Assembly (NCBI RefSeq): GCF_032854445.1
Contig: NC_088304.1
Location: 16,343,850-16,407,849, forward strand
Reading direction: 5' to 3'
DNA length: 64,000 nucleotides
Origin: Liolophura sinensis
Lineage: Eukaryota > Mollusca > Polyplacophora > Chitonida > Chitonidae
The notes under the pieces were generated by a model. That model saw nothing but the letters and a program-made list of their open reading frames with translations. It searched no databases and was not told the DNA's origin. How positions within the stretch are numbered: the stretch's first letter is position 1; each line of letters opens with the position of its first letter. Below are positions 45,001-55,740 of this stretch, in pieces. The position numbers and the translations under genes were made by a program.

Positions 45001-48000
45001 ATTTGCAGAGAACTTTATTCTTATCCCTTTTATTAAAGCCATGAACTAAAAATGAATTTAAATTTTTAGAAACTTCCAATATATGGCTGTATGTATCGAT
45101 TTTTTGCCATTTATGAAATAGTGAAGGTCTGAAGCAGGTGATTTTCTTGTTTCTTAAAAATGTATTATTATACACATCAATTAAATTTACTGTGAGACTG
45201 AGGCTATTCATTTATTGTGGTAAACTTACTGGTTTTTATTTTATTTTGTAGATTCTTCCGAATTTAGGGCTGTATCTGTGCATGTTCCTGAACATTTTGA
45301 CTGTTAATGTACATGTACTCATTACCGTTTGAATGATTTCAGTGATTCACGTGATGTGATGGATGGCCACAGGTTCCGCGTGTTCGCTGCCCAGTGGCAC
45401 CCGAACATGGATCACGTGTTTATATCCGGGGGATGGGATGACACAGTACAGGTAGGACATACCTGCTATAGCAGACTGCTTTGTGAGGTTTAGCACTATT
45501 ATGTTGTTCACACTGCACACATTCATTCAGCAATCCTGGGTCAAGTCACACCTAAGACTTTAAAAGAGGAAGTTGTAACTTCCCGGCTTGGCGTTCAGCA
45601 TGAAGGAGATAGTGCAACGACTGGTTGACCCATATCTGTATAATGGCTCGGGCGGAGCGGCTTACTTGCCTTCGGTGAGTCGTCTCAGTGAAGCAGCGCT
45701 AGATAAAAGAGCGGTGGAAATCCGTCCGGCGACAAGTAGGCACATTACATACACCCTAAGAATTCCTTGTCATATGACAGAAAAATTGTTGAGTACGACG
45801 TTAAACCCCAAGCACTCACTCACTCACTGACTCACATTCAGTCAGTGAAGTTACCATGATAGTCAGTGCTGGTTAGCGTACATGGTCTCTGTAAACTGAG
45901 CAATAGCTAATTGGCAGGTTTGAGTGAAGGGAACTGCACAGAGGAACACTGTATTTCACCTGACGTTTGACCTGTAAAGATGCACTTTCAGAAGCACATA
46001 CATGCTTTTAAATGACTTTGGTACTAACTCATAAGTTTTCTGATAAAACTTCACAAAAAAACTCTTAAGGTTGATGGATCAGTCACTTGAAAAGAACTAA
46101 AATTAAGAGCTATATACACATAACATCTTACTAATGTACTCTCACGCTGGCTTCCTCTGCAGCCGTAAGTGGGAAGGTCTGCCAGCAACCTGTGGATGGT
46201 CATGGGTTTCCCCTGGGCTGTGCCCAGTTTCCTCCCACCATGATGCTGGCCACCGTCGTATAAATGAAATAAATATTTGGAACACTTCATGTCGTGTGTA
46301 TCAAAAATATTGCAGGTATATCTAAATTAAAAGGATATTTAAATGTGGAGTATTCACAAGTTGCATAACTTAATTTAATTATGGACTTTCATAAAACTTC
46401 ATATATCAAATTTCTTATAGAAGACTTTAGGGACATAGTGTCATAAGCAAAATCATTTGAGTGAAAAGTTGTGAAATTTTGACTTACAAAACAATGTGGT
46501 CCTATTTAGGCTCATTTGACATTTGAAGGCTGACAGATAGTGGCTCTGAGTACATACACACACACATACTTCAATCTGTTCTTTTAAAGCGATGGACTAA
46601 TTTATTTATTTATTTGACTGGTACTTTATGCCCTGCTCAAGAATATTTCACTTATATGACAGCGGCCAGCATTATGGTGGGAAGAACCCGAGCAGAGCCC
46701 AGGGGAAACCCATGACCATCCACAGGTTGCTGAGTGACCTTCCCACATACGGACGGAGAGGAAGCCAGTAAAACAATGGATGGCTTTCTTGTTAAAGAAT
46801 TATGCTGGCATTTTATATCATATTACATCTCAGACCATGTTCGTGATGTTGAAGGAAGTCTTTGTTTCATCTTTCAGTACTGGGATGACAGACAGCAGAA
46901 GGCATGGAAGTAACTATGTGATTTATGATTTACATAACATGGTAGTCAAAAGTAACATCTGACATTTATGACATTAATTGATGCAAATTCCTTACCTTCA
47001 TAATGGGACCCTGAATGTTTAATTTATCGTTATGCCATACCTTTAAACTAGATATCAACAAACTAAAATGAACTGTTCTGTGTTTGATCGTTCCTGGGAA
47101 GGTCCCTCAGTAACCTGTTGATGGTCGTGGGTTTCCCAAGGTTCTGCCCCGTTTCCTTCCACCATCATGATGGCTGCCGTCGTATAAGTGATATATTCTT
47201 GAGTACGACGAAGAACACCAATCAAATAAAGCTTTGCCTGATAGTGTGGTTGTTGTGTGTAACCTTGAAACATCAGACCGTCATGATTATGAAAATAGGC
47301 AGTATGCAGTTCCCATTGTTATCACTTACGCAAAATTAGCAGCCATTAAATAACGGGGTGAAATGCAAGTACTGTTTACCTTCAAGCCGAAGGGAAGTTC
47401 CCTTTTGTCTAGTTGTAGTGGTTGTGATCAAGTGCTGTTACTTTTGTTTTACCAGAAAGTTCACAGGGCCTCATATCTGTGGCGATGCCCTGGACATAGA
47501 CCCCATTCATAACCATGTGATCACGGGGTCCTGGAGGAAGACCGCAGTCTTACAGGTAATCTGATTGGTCAACACTGGTAGTGGGGTACCGGCAAACTTT
47601 CCTATTACAACGGGTGGCACTAGTGTGACATAGTACTTGAACGTCACAGATCTTTTGTAGCGCAATGCGAAACATGTTGTGTGCTGCGGGGTTTCATCTG
47701 TGACATATTTGATCTACCCACTGTGACATAGCGCGGTTGATGCTGCAGTGGAATCGCCAGTGTCACTGAAATGACGTAATACTTCCCACTTTCGGGCGTC
47801 TGCCGTTTTCCATTTCATCTTTTAATAGTGAAATTATTTACTTATTTGATGGTTGTACAAAAGAATTTTTTACTCAAATGATGGCCGCTGGTTTTATGGA
47901 TAGAGGAAACCACCAATGGATAAGACCACCAACCTTTGGCATGTTACTCACAAACCCTTCCACATGTGAGTTACAGATTTGATAATGCTTCTATATTGAT

Positions 48001-51000
48001 GAAAGCGTGGGTGGGAAGGTCTGACAGCAACCAGTGGATGGTTGTGTCTGCCTGGTTTCCTCCCACTGTGATAGTGGCTGCCGTACAGTGTAAGCACCAG
48101 TCAAATAAATAAATAAATATTGATGAAAGAAAGGTGGGTCGTCTATGCATGATGGACTGCACAAACAGCCACCAAGGGCCCACAGACATACAGTGTGAAA
48201 TTATGCAGGCAGAAAGCGTGGTTGCATCCAATGTGTACGATTAAAATGGCAAATTACTCTAATTCCTCCACTTTTTCGCATGTGAAGGGAGAACATTCAG
48301 TGCACTTTAGGCACATTTTGAATTTCATTCTGGAGACAAAACTACATTGATTGGGTTGACCAGTTTCAGTGCTTCACAAAAAGTATAATTTTATTAGTCA
48401 GCACAGAATAATGCCATTTGAATACACTTGAATAAACACATGAAAACATGCGAAAAGGTTGAAGAATTAAATTAATTGGAATTTTAAATAAGTAATACTG
48501 AGATTTTGTAAGATTTTGGGCATTACATGTAATTTTTAATTCTTAGCCGGTTAAATGATACCACAATATATGACTTAAATGCAATGTTTCACTTTGATTC
48601 ATTTGTCTCAGATTTTCCACATTAATATTTAACATTCTTGAACAAAGAGATGTCTGTGGGAAATTCAAAAACTTAAAACCATGCATAAGTTTTCAATAAT
48701 TATGTCTGTCATAATGTTTGCATCTGTCCTACAATTCAAACAGATATGGGACTTTCCCACTGGAAGAAAATCAAAGATGTTCCCCAGGATCCAATGAACC
48801 AGAGTTTGGTAAGAATCTCATCTGCTATATAACTTACATGTACATTTGTGTAGCCTAAATCCGCAACCAAATCAGAGCAGTACATTTTAACTTTACATAC
48901 AATTTAAAAAACATAATTTATAACATTTTTGAGAGTAAAATGTTCTATTCAGGTAAGATCATGTCTGGAATTCACATGGAATATAAAATAACCTGTTTAA
49001 ATTAGCTCACATTACTCTAATGTGCCAAAACATGTATGGTGCCTGTGATTGAATTTGTTCAGGATTTAGGATATTTGAAACTAGCAGTAACCTCAGAATG
49101 TATCTGTTTGATTTATTTATTTATTTATTTCATTGGTGTTTTATGTCATACTCAAGAATTGTCTGTTTGAGTAACAGTAATGCTATTCAGTATTGGACAT
49201 TTAGCAATATCATGATTTATAGAGTATTAAAAGCTCCTCACATCTTTGACATTTCGCCAGGACTGCTGCTGTCAGATTCCAGATCAAATACTCATCAGAA
49301 GGTGAAATGTCATGTTAGGTGTTGATGTCATCAGTATGATGATGAAGTGAGGCAGCACTTGATATGGATGAATACATATCAGAACTGGCTGCACAGGCGT
49401 GCTATAAAGAAACATTATCAGTGATACACCTCAAGCGTGAAAATAATTTTTTAAGTTTGTGCCTAACATGGTATCAAATCTAACAGTTATTCACGTAAAT
49501 AAATAATATTTTACATGGCTGTGTTGACCTGTACCAAACAGTTGGCCACTGTCAAAGCAATACTGGGTTACAGTATCTTTTTCTGAATGCTTATTTCACA
49601 GCTTTATGACCAAAGAAATATTGAAAACCAATGGAATCTTGATGGAAACAAACAAACCACTGATAAATTCACTTCTCATCACTGTGTTAGGCATGAGATT
49701 TGTCCTCTTTTTGCAGCAATTCCTCTTTATTGATATAAAAAAGGCATCAGAAAAATGTTCAGAATTTAATTAAGAAAAGCTAAAAATTTCAAAATTATGA
49801 GTATGATGTATAGTTTTTTCATCACAGTGCCTGTCTCTTCCTGCTGTGTATGTTTCAGCTGTACTGCGCTCATTGGCTGGGAAAGGACAGTATAATTTGT
49901 GGTGGGTGTGACCACAACATGGCCAGAGTGATTGACAGGGGCACGTTGAATGTAAGTTCTTCACCCTGATATTTGAAAGATCATGTTGGTAGAAATATAG
50001 ATTTGATTTGATTATTGTTATACTCCGTGCTGAAGAATTTTCCATCATTACGGTGCTCACTTGGAGGAAGCCAGAATGTCGGGAGGAAACCTGAGCCAGG
50101 TATCTGACAAACCTTCTGGTGTAAAATCACAGCTGAAATAGCTGGTGCTTTAACCATCTGAGCCATTGTGTCCCCCAATATAGCATTTAAAAGATTTAGA
50201 ACTAAAAGAAAACCTCAGTGTTAAATATACAGTCTAAAGCTAAAAAGGAAATTTCTAACATAAACAGGCCTTACCTGAGATTTTTGGCAAAAAATTAAAT
50301 CAAATTTTCAAATTTAGCAGGAATGGCTTAAATTATTGCCCTTCAGTATACATGAAACTCATACCTGAACTATTAAAAATTATAGTATTAAAATGGTTTT
50401 AAAATTTTAAAACGTTATAATGCAACCTGGTTAATAAAATTTTAGAAACGTCATTAGTGGATTTAAACAGTAACATGTGCACAGACAAGGCTGGTGTTTT
50501 GTGTAAGGCTATTACAATAGCTATGCGACAATTTGAATGGATTTGCGCTGATCATTTTTTTGTAGAAAATCTCTCATATAACATCAAATCTTTCCTTGAA
50601 AATTCAGTTTGGTCCTGGAAAACTCCTTAAAAACTCCTGGAATTTCATTCGTACTTCTCTGTACAAGAAATCCACCACTACCCTGACTTAAAATAATGCC
50701 ATTCACCGTTTAGTTATTGAGATTTGTGGGGTGAAGACTTAAGTAAAATGATCCAGTTGTTTGGTTAAAGTGATATATTTCCCAGGGTAAAATAAAATTC
50801 ATCCCTACATCATTTGTGATTCTCAATATTGCCAATGGCTGATCAGGCAGGTTAAAACGTTGAAATACACTTGTCAGAGCAGCAGGCCATGTCCATGAGG
50901 GGTAAATGAGATTTAATCCTTGCGCAGCTGAATTACTGCACGTACTGACGTCATTTTTCTCTGTGACGCTAACCTTATACCCTGCGCAGCTAATTTACTG

Positions 51001-52763
51001 TGTAGACTGACATCATTTTGCTTTGTGACTCTGTATTCATAGCTCTTCATTGTGATGTCATGCCACTATACCAGCGCTGTCTGCAGAGTGAGTGAGTGAG
51101 TTGACAAAGCTAGCATGATATTTTCTTAGCTCAGCTTTACATTTACCTGAAGCTGACTTCTATTTGATAAATATTGTAGGGACAAAATCATTATCTGTGA
51201 GTTGACAAGAGTATATGGGGACATAAACCCTGTGGCTCAGGGTGAAAATTCCATCCCCCACTGTTTAAATCCCAGGGGGTGATGCTTGGTGTCTGCCTTT
51301 GATAGCTTTACATTACAGGATTCTGAGGTCTGTACTGCAATGATCAGCCCATGTTTTCACACATCATTATTCCAGCTCAAACACTTGGACTGTAATCTCT
51401 TTTGTAGTGAAGAGCCATTAAGAGAGGATTCAAATCATTGCAAAACTGTATTGCATATACTGACCCATAAACTCATTATACCGACAACTTGCTATTGGTC
51501 TGAAGCCCGATGTTGTGAGGAGGAACCATTGTAATAATGTGTCACACCCAGCTTAAATAGAGGGTCCCTTTAAACTACAGTCTTCCCAGTTGCCATTTTG
51601 AATATTTAGTAGTTTGACGTCAATGGTGATAGCTGTCAAAACAACTCTGTTGGGGAAAGAGTTTGAATAGAGGGTGTGAGATGAAATTTGCCACAGGAAT
51701 TAAAAAATAACGTTTACTTTTTTTTTTGGCATAACTTTCCCTTAAACCACGACCCTTTCAGGTCATATGCTGCGTGGATGGTCATGGTTTTTCCCCGGGT
51801 TCTGCCTGGTTTTTCCTGGGTTCTGCTCAGTTTTTTTTCCCACCATAAGGTTGATTGCCATTGTACAAGTGAAATATTCTTGAGTATGGCGCGTAAAATT
51901 CCAATCAAACACATTTGAGTTTTCTGTCCAGATACTTTTGTAGTAGTGGAACAGCAGTGAAATTTACATGTATTCAGCCACTGCAGTAAATAAGTAAATG
52001 TCATTCCTCATGCAGATGCCAAAGTGGATAAACGCTGGAAGTTTAAGCATGTGTGTGAATCCCATATTAGGACAATAAGTATTACTATTGCTGCATATAT
52101 CAAAGTGGGAGCAGAGCCCGGGAGGAAATACTTTGATATGTTGTGTTACAAATAGTGTCATGGTATATTAAAAGGTGTTAACAAGTACTGGATGTTGGGT
52201 AGGTTCTGCAGTATGCTTAGGGTACAAAATGAGAAAATGGCATCCACCTCTAGCAGACATACATACATACATACATACATAGGGACCTCCGTGACTCAGT
52301 TGGTTAGCGCACTAGTGCAGTGTAGTGACCCAGGAGCCTTTCACGGATGCGGTCACTGGGGGTTCAAGTCCAGCTTGTGCTGTCTTCCTCTCTGGCCGTA
52401 AATGAAAAGGTCACCCAGCAACCTGTGGACGGTGGTGGGTTTCCCCCTGGGCTCTGTCCGGTTTCCTCCCACTATAATGCTGGCTACCGTCGTATAAGTG
52501 AAATATTCTTGAGTACGGCGTAAAACACCATCAATCAAGTAAATCAAATAGAAATCAAAATGAGAAAATGGCATCCATTTTTTCATGCAAGCATCATAGG
52601 ACTGAATTGCTAAACATGTTGTGGTTTCCAGACAACTGGTCAGCTGGTGGACCTGCCCCAGGGTGTATATTGCATGGACAATGACCGTCTGGGCATCAAC
52701 CCTAAGATAGCCATCGGGGCACATCAGTATGTCTTCATCGTCACTGGTAACAAGATGGCGTGA
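39039..52763 (+). CDS. WD40-repeat protein, ten exons, one apparent frameshift
   Basis: Coding exons: 39039-39175, 42135-42219, 42529-42682, 44514-44703, 45343-45451, 46878-46909, 47456-47555, 48744-48808, 49859-49951 and 52632-52763. Phases agree at every junction except that exon 8 is 65 bp where 66 is needed. It reads IWDFPTGRK and then reaches TGA. With one more base in its A run, it would read on to join LYCAHWLGKDSIICGG in exon 9. Intended length is about 365 residues. WD-type strands visible: VMCCRFSVDGKRLAVGLADG, ILVATYASGCVKFWHYSSGK, LFLTAGADPEIHIYDADTKK, VFAAQWHPNMDHVFISGGWD, GDALDIDPIHNHVITGSW and SIICGGCDHNMARVIDRG, enough for a seven-bladed propeller. I cannot name the orthologue. 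The start could also be the ATG at 39090. Exon 6 is only 32 bp. Intron 3 holds an array made from the exon 3 donor. Confidence 0.9.
40613..40877 (+). mobile_element. Full-length SINE family 1 with target-site duplication
   Basis: Best-preserved copy, 265 bp. The head is GGGGCCTCCATGGCTCAGTT, with GGTTAGCGCACTAGCGCAGC (A box). It continues through GCTGTGAGTTCAAGTCCAGC (B box), CAGCAACCTGTGGATGGCCG, CTGTGCCCGGTTTCCATCCA and GTGTACGGTGTAAAACACCA to a CAAATAAATAATTAAA tail. It is flanked by TACACTACCGT (40602-40612) and TACACTACTGT (40878-40888). It is tRNA-derived by its head and would be mobilised by a LINE in trans. It lies in WD40 intron 1. Confidence 0.93.
42650..43720 (+). repeat. 44- to 46-bp minisatellite made from an exon end and its 5' splice site
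   Basis: About 23 copies with the core GAGCACACACATATCCTCAT followed by GGCAACTTGTGAGTATGTCAGAATAT. The first unit is the real 3' end of WD40 exon 3, where GTGGCAACTT at 42682 meets GTGAGTATG. The coding part (ILVAT continuing as YASGC in exon 4) is typical of WD40 proteins, so the exon came first and the array was copied from it. Nearly every unit keeps CTTGTGAGTAT, a strong donor. Later units are more diverged (CTGCATGTGAGTAT, CTACATGTGAGTAT). The array decays past 43700. Confidence 0.95.
45531..45832 (-). mobile_element. Complete 302-bp SINE-like element with target-site duplication
   Basis: On the minus strand it starts GTGAGTGAGTGAGTGCTTGG, with GGTTTAACGTCGTACTCAAC and AATTTTTCTGTCATATGACA. 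A GC-rich body follows (ATTTCCACCGCTCTTTTATC, GCCGCTCCGCCCGAGCC, CAACCAGTCGTTGCACTATC), ending AAGTCTTAGGTGTGACTTGA CCCAGGATTG. It is flanked by CACATTCATTCAG (45518-45530) and CACATTCAGTCAG (45833-45845). The head is shared with family 2 copies, but the body differs, so it may be a distinct subfamily. It lies in WD40 intron 5. Confidence 0.85.
46140..46277 (+). mobile_element. SINE family 1, 5'-truncated
   Basis: Begins at CTCACGCTGGCTTCCTCTGC and runs through GGAAGGTCTGCCAGCAACCT and CTGTGCCCAGTTTCCTCCCA to a short AATGAAATAAAT tail. It lies in WD40 intron 5. Confidence 0.8.
46598..46767 (-). mobile_element. SINE family 1, 5'-truncated
   Basis: TTTATTTATTTATTTGACTG is followed by GGCCAGCATTATGGTGGGAA, GAGCAGAGCCCAGGGGAAAC and CCATCCACAGGTTGCTGAGT, ending GACGGAGAGGAAGCCAG. 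It lies 110 bp before WD40 exon 6. Confidence 0.85.
47093..47231 (+). mobile_element. SINE family 1, 5'-truncated
   Basis: TGGGAAGGTCCCTCAGTAAC, CTGTTGATGGTCGTGGGTTT, TCCTTCCACCATCATGATGG and TATTCTTGAGTACGACGAAG, then CAATCAAATAAAG. It lies in WD40 intron 6. Confidence 0.82.
47845..47975 (-). mobile_element. SINE family 3 fragment
   Basis: GATAGAGGAAACCACCAATG, GGATAAGACCACCAACCTTT and TGTTACTCACAAACCCTTCC parallel the body of 30100-30400 (GGAGGAAACCAGAGTGCCTG, CTAACCTTTGAC). The fragment is diverged. It lies in WD40 intron 7. Confidence 0.5.
48011..48119 (+). mobile_element. SINE family 1, 5'-truncated
   Basis: GTGGGAAGGTCTGACAGCAA, CCAGTGGATGGTTGTG, CTGGTTTCCTCCCACTGTGA and CAGTCAAATAAATAAATAAA. 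A deletion removes part of the GTACGGCGTAAAA segment. It lies in WD40 intron 7. Confidence 0.8.
49108..49160 (-). mobile_element. SINE family 1 tail fragment
   Basis: (TTTA)n followed by TTTCATTGGTGTTTTATGTC and ATACTCAAGAATT, the reverse complement of the SINE 3' end. It lies in WD40 intron 8. Confidence 0.75.
50010..50178 (-). mobile_element. Degenerate tRNA-derived SINE
   Basis: On the minus strand it opens GGGGGACACAATGGCTCAGA, with TGGTTAAAGCACCAGC (A box). It continues with GTCAGATACCTGGCTCAGGT, TTCCTCCCGACATTCTGGCT and a final GGAGTATAACAATAATCAAA. The layout is that of family 1, but the sequence is well diverged. It lies in WD40 intron 9. Confidence 0.6.
51775..51911 (+). mobile_element. 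SINE family 1, 5'-truncated, with an internal repeat
   Basis: GTGGATGGTCATGGTTTTTC, then CCCGGGTTCTGCCTGGTTTT repeated as CCTGGGTTCTGCTCAGTTTT, then CCCACCATAAGG and GAAATATTCTTGAGTATGGC. The GGTTCTGC segment is duplicated relative to other copies. It lies in WD40 intron 9. Confidence 0.78.
52247..52555 (+). mobile_element. SINE family 1 with (ACAT)n 5' extension, bounded by a 22-bp duplication
   Basis: A 22-bp direct repeat (CAAAATGAGAAAATGGCATC plus CA) stands at 52225-52246 and 52556-52577. Between the copies lie CCTCTAGCAG, six ACAT units and a full SINE that begins GGGACCTCCGTGACTCAGTT at about 52281 and ends CAATCAAGTAAATCAAATAG. The 5' piece before the SINE head is inside the duplication, so it arrived with the SINE or grew afterwards. 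It lies 54 bp before the last WD40 exon. Confidence 0.88.
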
Positions 52764-53002
52764 TGCCAGAAAGCAAGGCAAAATGTAATACGATACGCAG
52801 TGATCTCCTCACTTATTAAATTTTCCATGTCTCACTGTAGCTAGTTTTTGTGGCCCTTGCTTTTTGTGGCAAGGGCTGTGTGGTTAAATATGTTTAATTT
52901 TCTTGGAAACATATCTGTATTTTCTATATCAGTGGTAAAACATGTCTAGACTTATTTCTAACAAATCTGAAGACATTATAATTAATTTCCCCTTTTAATA
53001 TA

Positions 53003-53609
53003 AACAGTGCATCAAAAGTAAGTTCCCCTAAAAACATCGTTTGACATTTACCAAGATATTTGCCTAATCATTGTGAAATTTTGCACACAGCATCTCAGTA
53101 AACAAGTCAAAACACTGTAGCAAGGATTACCCTGTAGATATGGATGTGCTCCAATGAGCATATGCAAATTCACTAACACTTGGATTTGGAAAATTTTACA
53201 AACAGATTGAGGGTAATTTTGACTACCCATAGGACCAGATAATGTTAAAATTTGGTGTAACCACCATGCTTTTGTACCACACTGAGACAGGAAGCTGGCA
53301 TCATGTTAATGAGGTGTGTGATATGATTTTGAGGGCTGACTAACCACTCCTCCTAGAGCAGGTGTCTAACGTCATCAGGATCGGACACCATCGTAACACG
53401 GCGATACATCGCTTGTTTCAACTGGTCACACAAATGTTCATTGGGTACTGAGACCCGAGGAATTGGCAGATCATTGCATGTGCTCAGTGCCTTCTGGTTC
53501 AAAGAAGTCATTTATCACTCTGCCATGATGTGGACGAGCATTGTTGTGCAAAAATCCTGGTAAATGTCAAAAACAATGTTGTGGGGGAACTTACTTTTGA
53601 TGTACTGTT
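53003..53609 (-). mobile_element. Decayed Tc1/mariner-type transposon, internally deleted
   Basis: 607 bp bounded by TA dinucleotides. Inverted termini of about 24 bp: AACAGTGCATCAAAAGTAAG at the left, and the right end ACTTACTTTTGATGTACTGTT is its reverse complement with one change. On the minus strand, about 53230-53560 still reads like the C-terminal end of a Tc1 transposase: NEHLCDQLKQAMYRRV (compare N-x-x-E-H-L-W-D-x-L-K-R), DDVRHLL-EEW and INMMPASCLSVVQKHGGYT. There are stop codons inside and the catalytic N-terminal two thirds is missing, so it is not autonomous. Confidence 0.88.
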
Positions 53610-54354
53610 TATTATGAGCACTGAACATTTTCAGAATTTTGTCTCAGAATGAGGACCATGAACAATTCATTTTTGTTGTCAATTTGAGAAGCAGTCAAAG
53701 AAATATTTACTTTAGTTTATGATGATAGAGAACATGAAAGGCAGCATGTTATGTATAGATGTGGATAGTACCTGTACTTTTTTTGTAATTTATAACTAAT
53801 GTTTTGAAATTTGCATTGAATACATGTATGTTAAGGTCAGTCTCTGATATTGCCAACTTTAACTTTATTGCAATATTATTTTTACTTGTGATATATCTAA
53901 TGAAATATAAACCTAACAATGTGCCGTGCTTAAAGAGAGGAAGGCATATCAGATGTGGAAGGCGCATTCTTTGTAACTCTACTGCAAGTCTTCATCAGTC
54001 AACTGCAATAATCATCAGTTTTCAAGAGCAGTAAAATTGGTTTATATAGCATTTAAAATACACATCACTAGCTATGAACATCATATTTATTTGTCTGTTA
54101 TCTTACAGTTTACATGGACCTGTTGTATTGAGTGTATCGGAGTAAATAGTTTTTATGCTCTTTTGTATATCCTACATTCATTGAAAATGTTCTGAAAAAC
54201 TTGTGATTTTGAAAACCAAAATATTTGTTATTATTACTAATCTGTTGTCACACATTATGCATGTCACATAAGTTCACCTAGCATTTAAATTACCACAATA
54301 TATAATGTTACCATTATAATTATTGTAGAGAGTACATATATTTAAGTGGCCCAG

Positions 54355-55740
54355 CATGGTTAAAATCATTTGGATTTTTGTTATTATTTTTCTTCTGTTT
54401 TCTTGAAAGCTTTTGAAAGCTTTAAGAGCTGTAAAAGGAAAAGTTTCCGTTGAATGTTGATGAAATTTGGTGATTTTAGGAACAAGGTCACAAGGCAAAT
54501 TTTGGCTGTTTATAGTTAACTTTGGTCTCATGACATGGCAACTATCTTGTATTTTGATCAAAACCTCAAGAACCAACAAACAAATTCTTTCGACATTTGA
54601 TGTACTTGTAAAGTGATCCCAGTTAGAGCAAGTTTGAAAAATTCTTGGACATTCATCGAAAGTTTTGAAAGCTAGCCATTGGTCGAAGTTAGGACATCAG
54701 CACTCATTCCGAATCTGCTTTCGGATTTTGCCTATTTTTGTAACTTTTTGGTCAAAATTTTTTTTTCCTTTACGTAACTTCAGTGGCCTGTAACTTGAGA
54801 ACTATGGTAGTTAAAAAAAGTGAAACTTGTAGCCCAGATTGTAGTCCAAGACATGTGGTTTCTGATTGGTGCCAACAGATTTGAGCTATGATTAATTCTT
54901 TTTTCACTAGAAATGTTTAAACAACACCACCCTACTTCAGAAATAGAAATGTAAGCCTATGCATTTGACATACATGTAGACTTTAGAGATAATTGTGTAT
55001 TACGATGCATCGGCTGCAGGTAACTTGCCACGTAGGTTGGCGGCCTGTCACTCAAACCGAGAAATGAACAACTCTTTCTCCTGTCCACAGCTATCAACGG
55101 ACAATATTCAGTGTATAGCCAGCCCTGTTTGCAATGCATCATGGGTAATTCTCAGCAATCCCAACAGCATTCCCCAATTCTATCACCAATATAAGTCCAA
55201 AGCCATGGCCAAATATGCCAACAATTTCTACCCACACATGTACCTCGAGTCATGACGAGCCCAAAAAATGTAACTCTTATTTGGCCAAATTCAACCGTTA
55301 AAGAAATCTATCGTGGTTTCCAGTTTCTTTTCAGGTCTAGATTTTAATACCTGTAAAGAGGAGACGGACTTTAGGATGCTGCACAGAACAGTAACTATGA
55401 AACCGCTTGCCATGGCTTTGGACTGGGGATCTTTTTTAAAGAAAACAACACACAACACCATTTATTCCTTCTAACTATTTAGACCTAAATTTCATATCTT
55501 TATAGCCTCCTAACATTTCCTGTCAGCTACATGCACTCTGTCTTCGCCCACTGTCAAAATTAACCAGAGCCCAAGGAAACCAGAAGGGACCCTAGAGTAG
55601 GATGATTGCACACCATGTATCCACCTGAAGTGTACATACTTAATCAGGTGCAGTGATCACCAAGGCCTTAAACAGGCAAGACAATGTGGTTGTCTTCAGC
55701 ACTGGACACATTGTATATATCTGTTAGCGTGGGGTTCAAA
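54355..55740 (-). mobile_element. Dispersed non-coding element, copy B (unexpanded)
   Basis: Reverse-oriented relative of 27345-29480, roughly 80% identical by eye along its whole 1.39 kb. It starts (minus strand) TTTGAACCCCACGCTAACAG and ends near CCAAATGATTTTAACCATGC. At the site where copy A has about 19 tandem units, copy B has one (GTTAGAAGGAATAAATGGTG plus TTGTGTGTTGTTTTCTTTAAA). A reading frame shared by both copies (PLIAVDRR, GLSDR-PTYVA) is short and probably just DNA-level similarity. Confidence 0.85.

Noticed and set aside
45588-45830. 80-codon frame
   Set aside because: Entirely inside the 302-bp SINE-like element bounded by target duplications.
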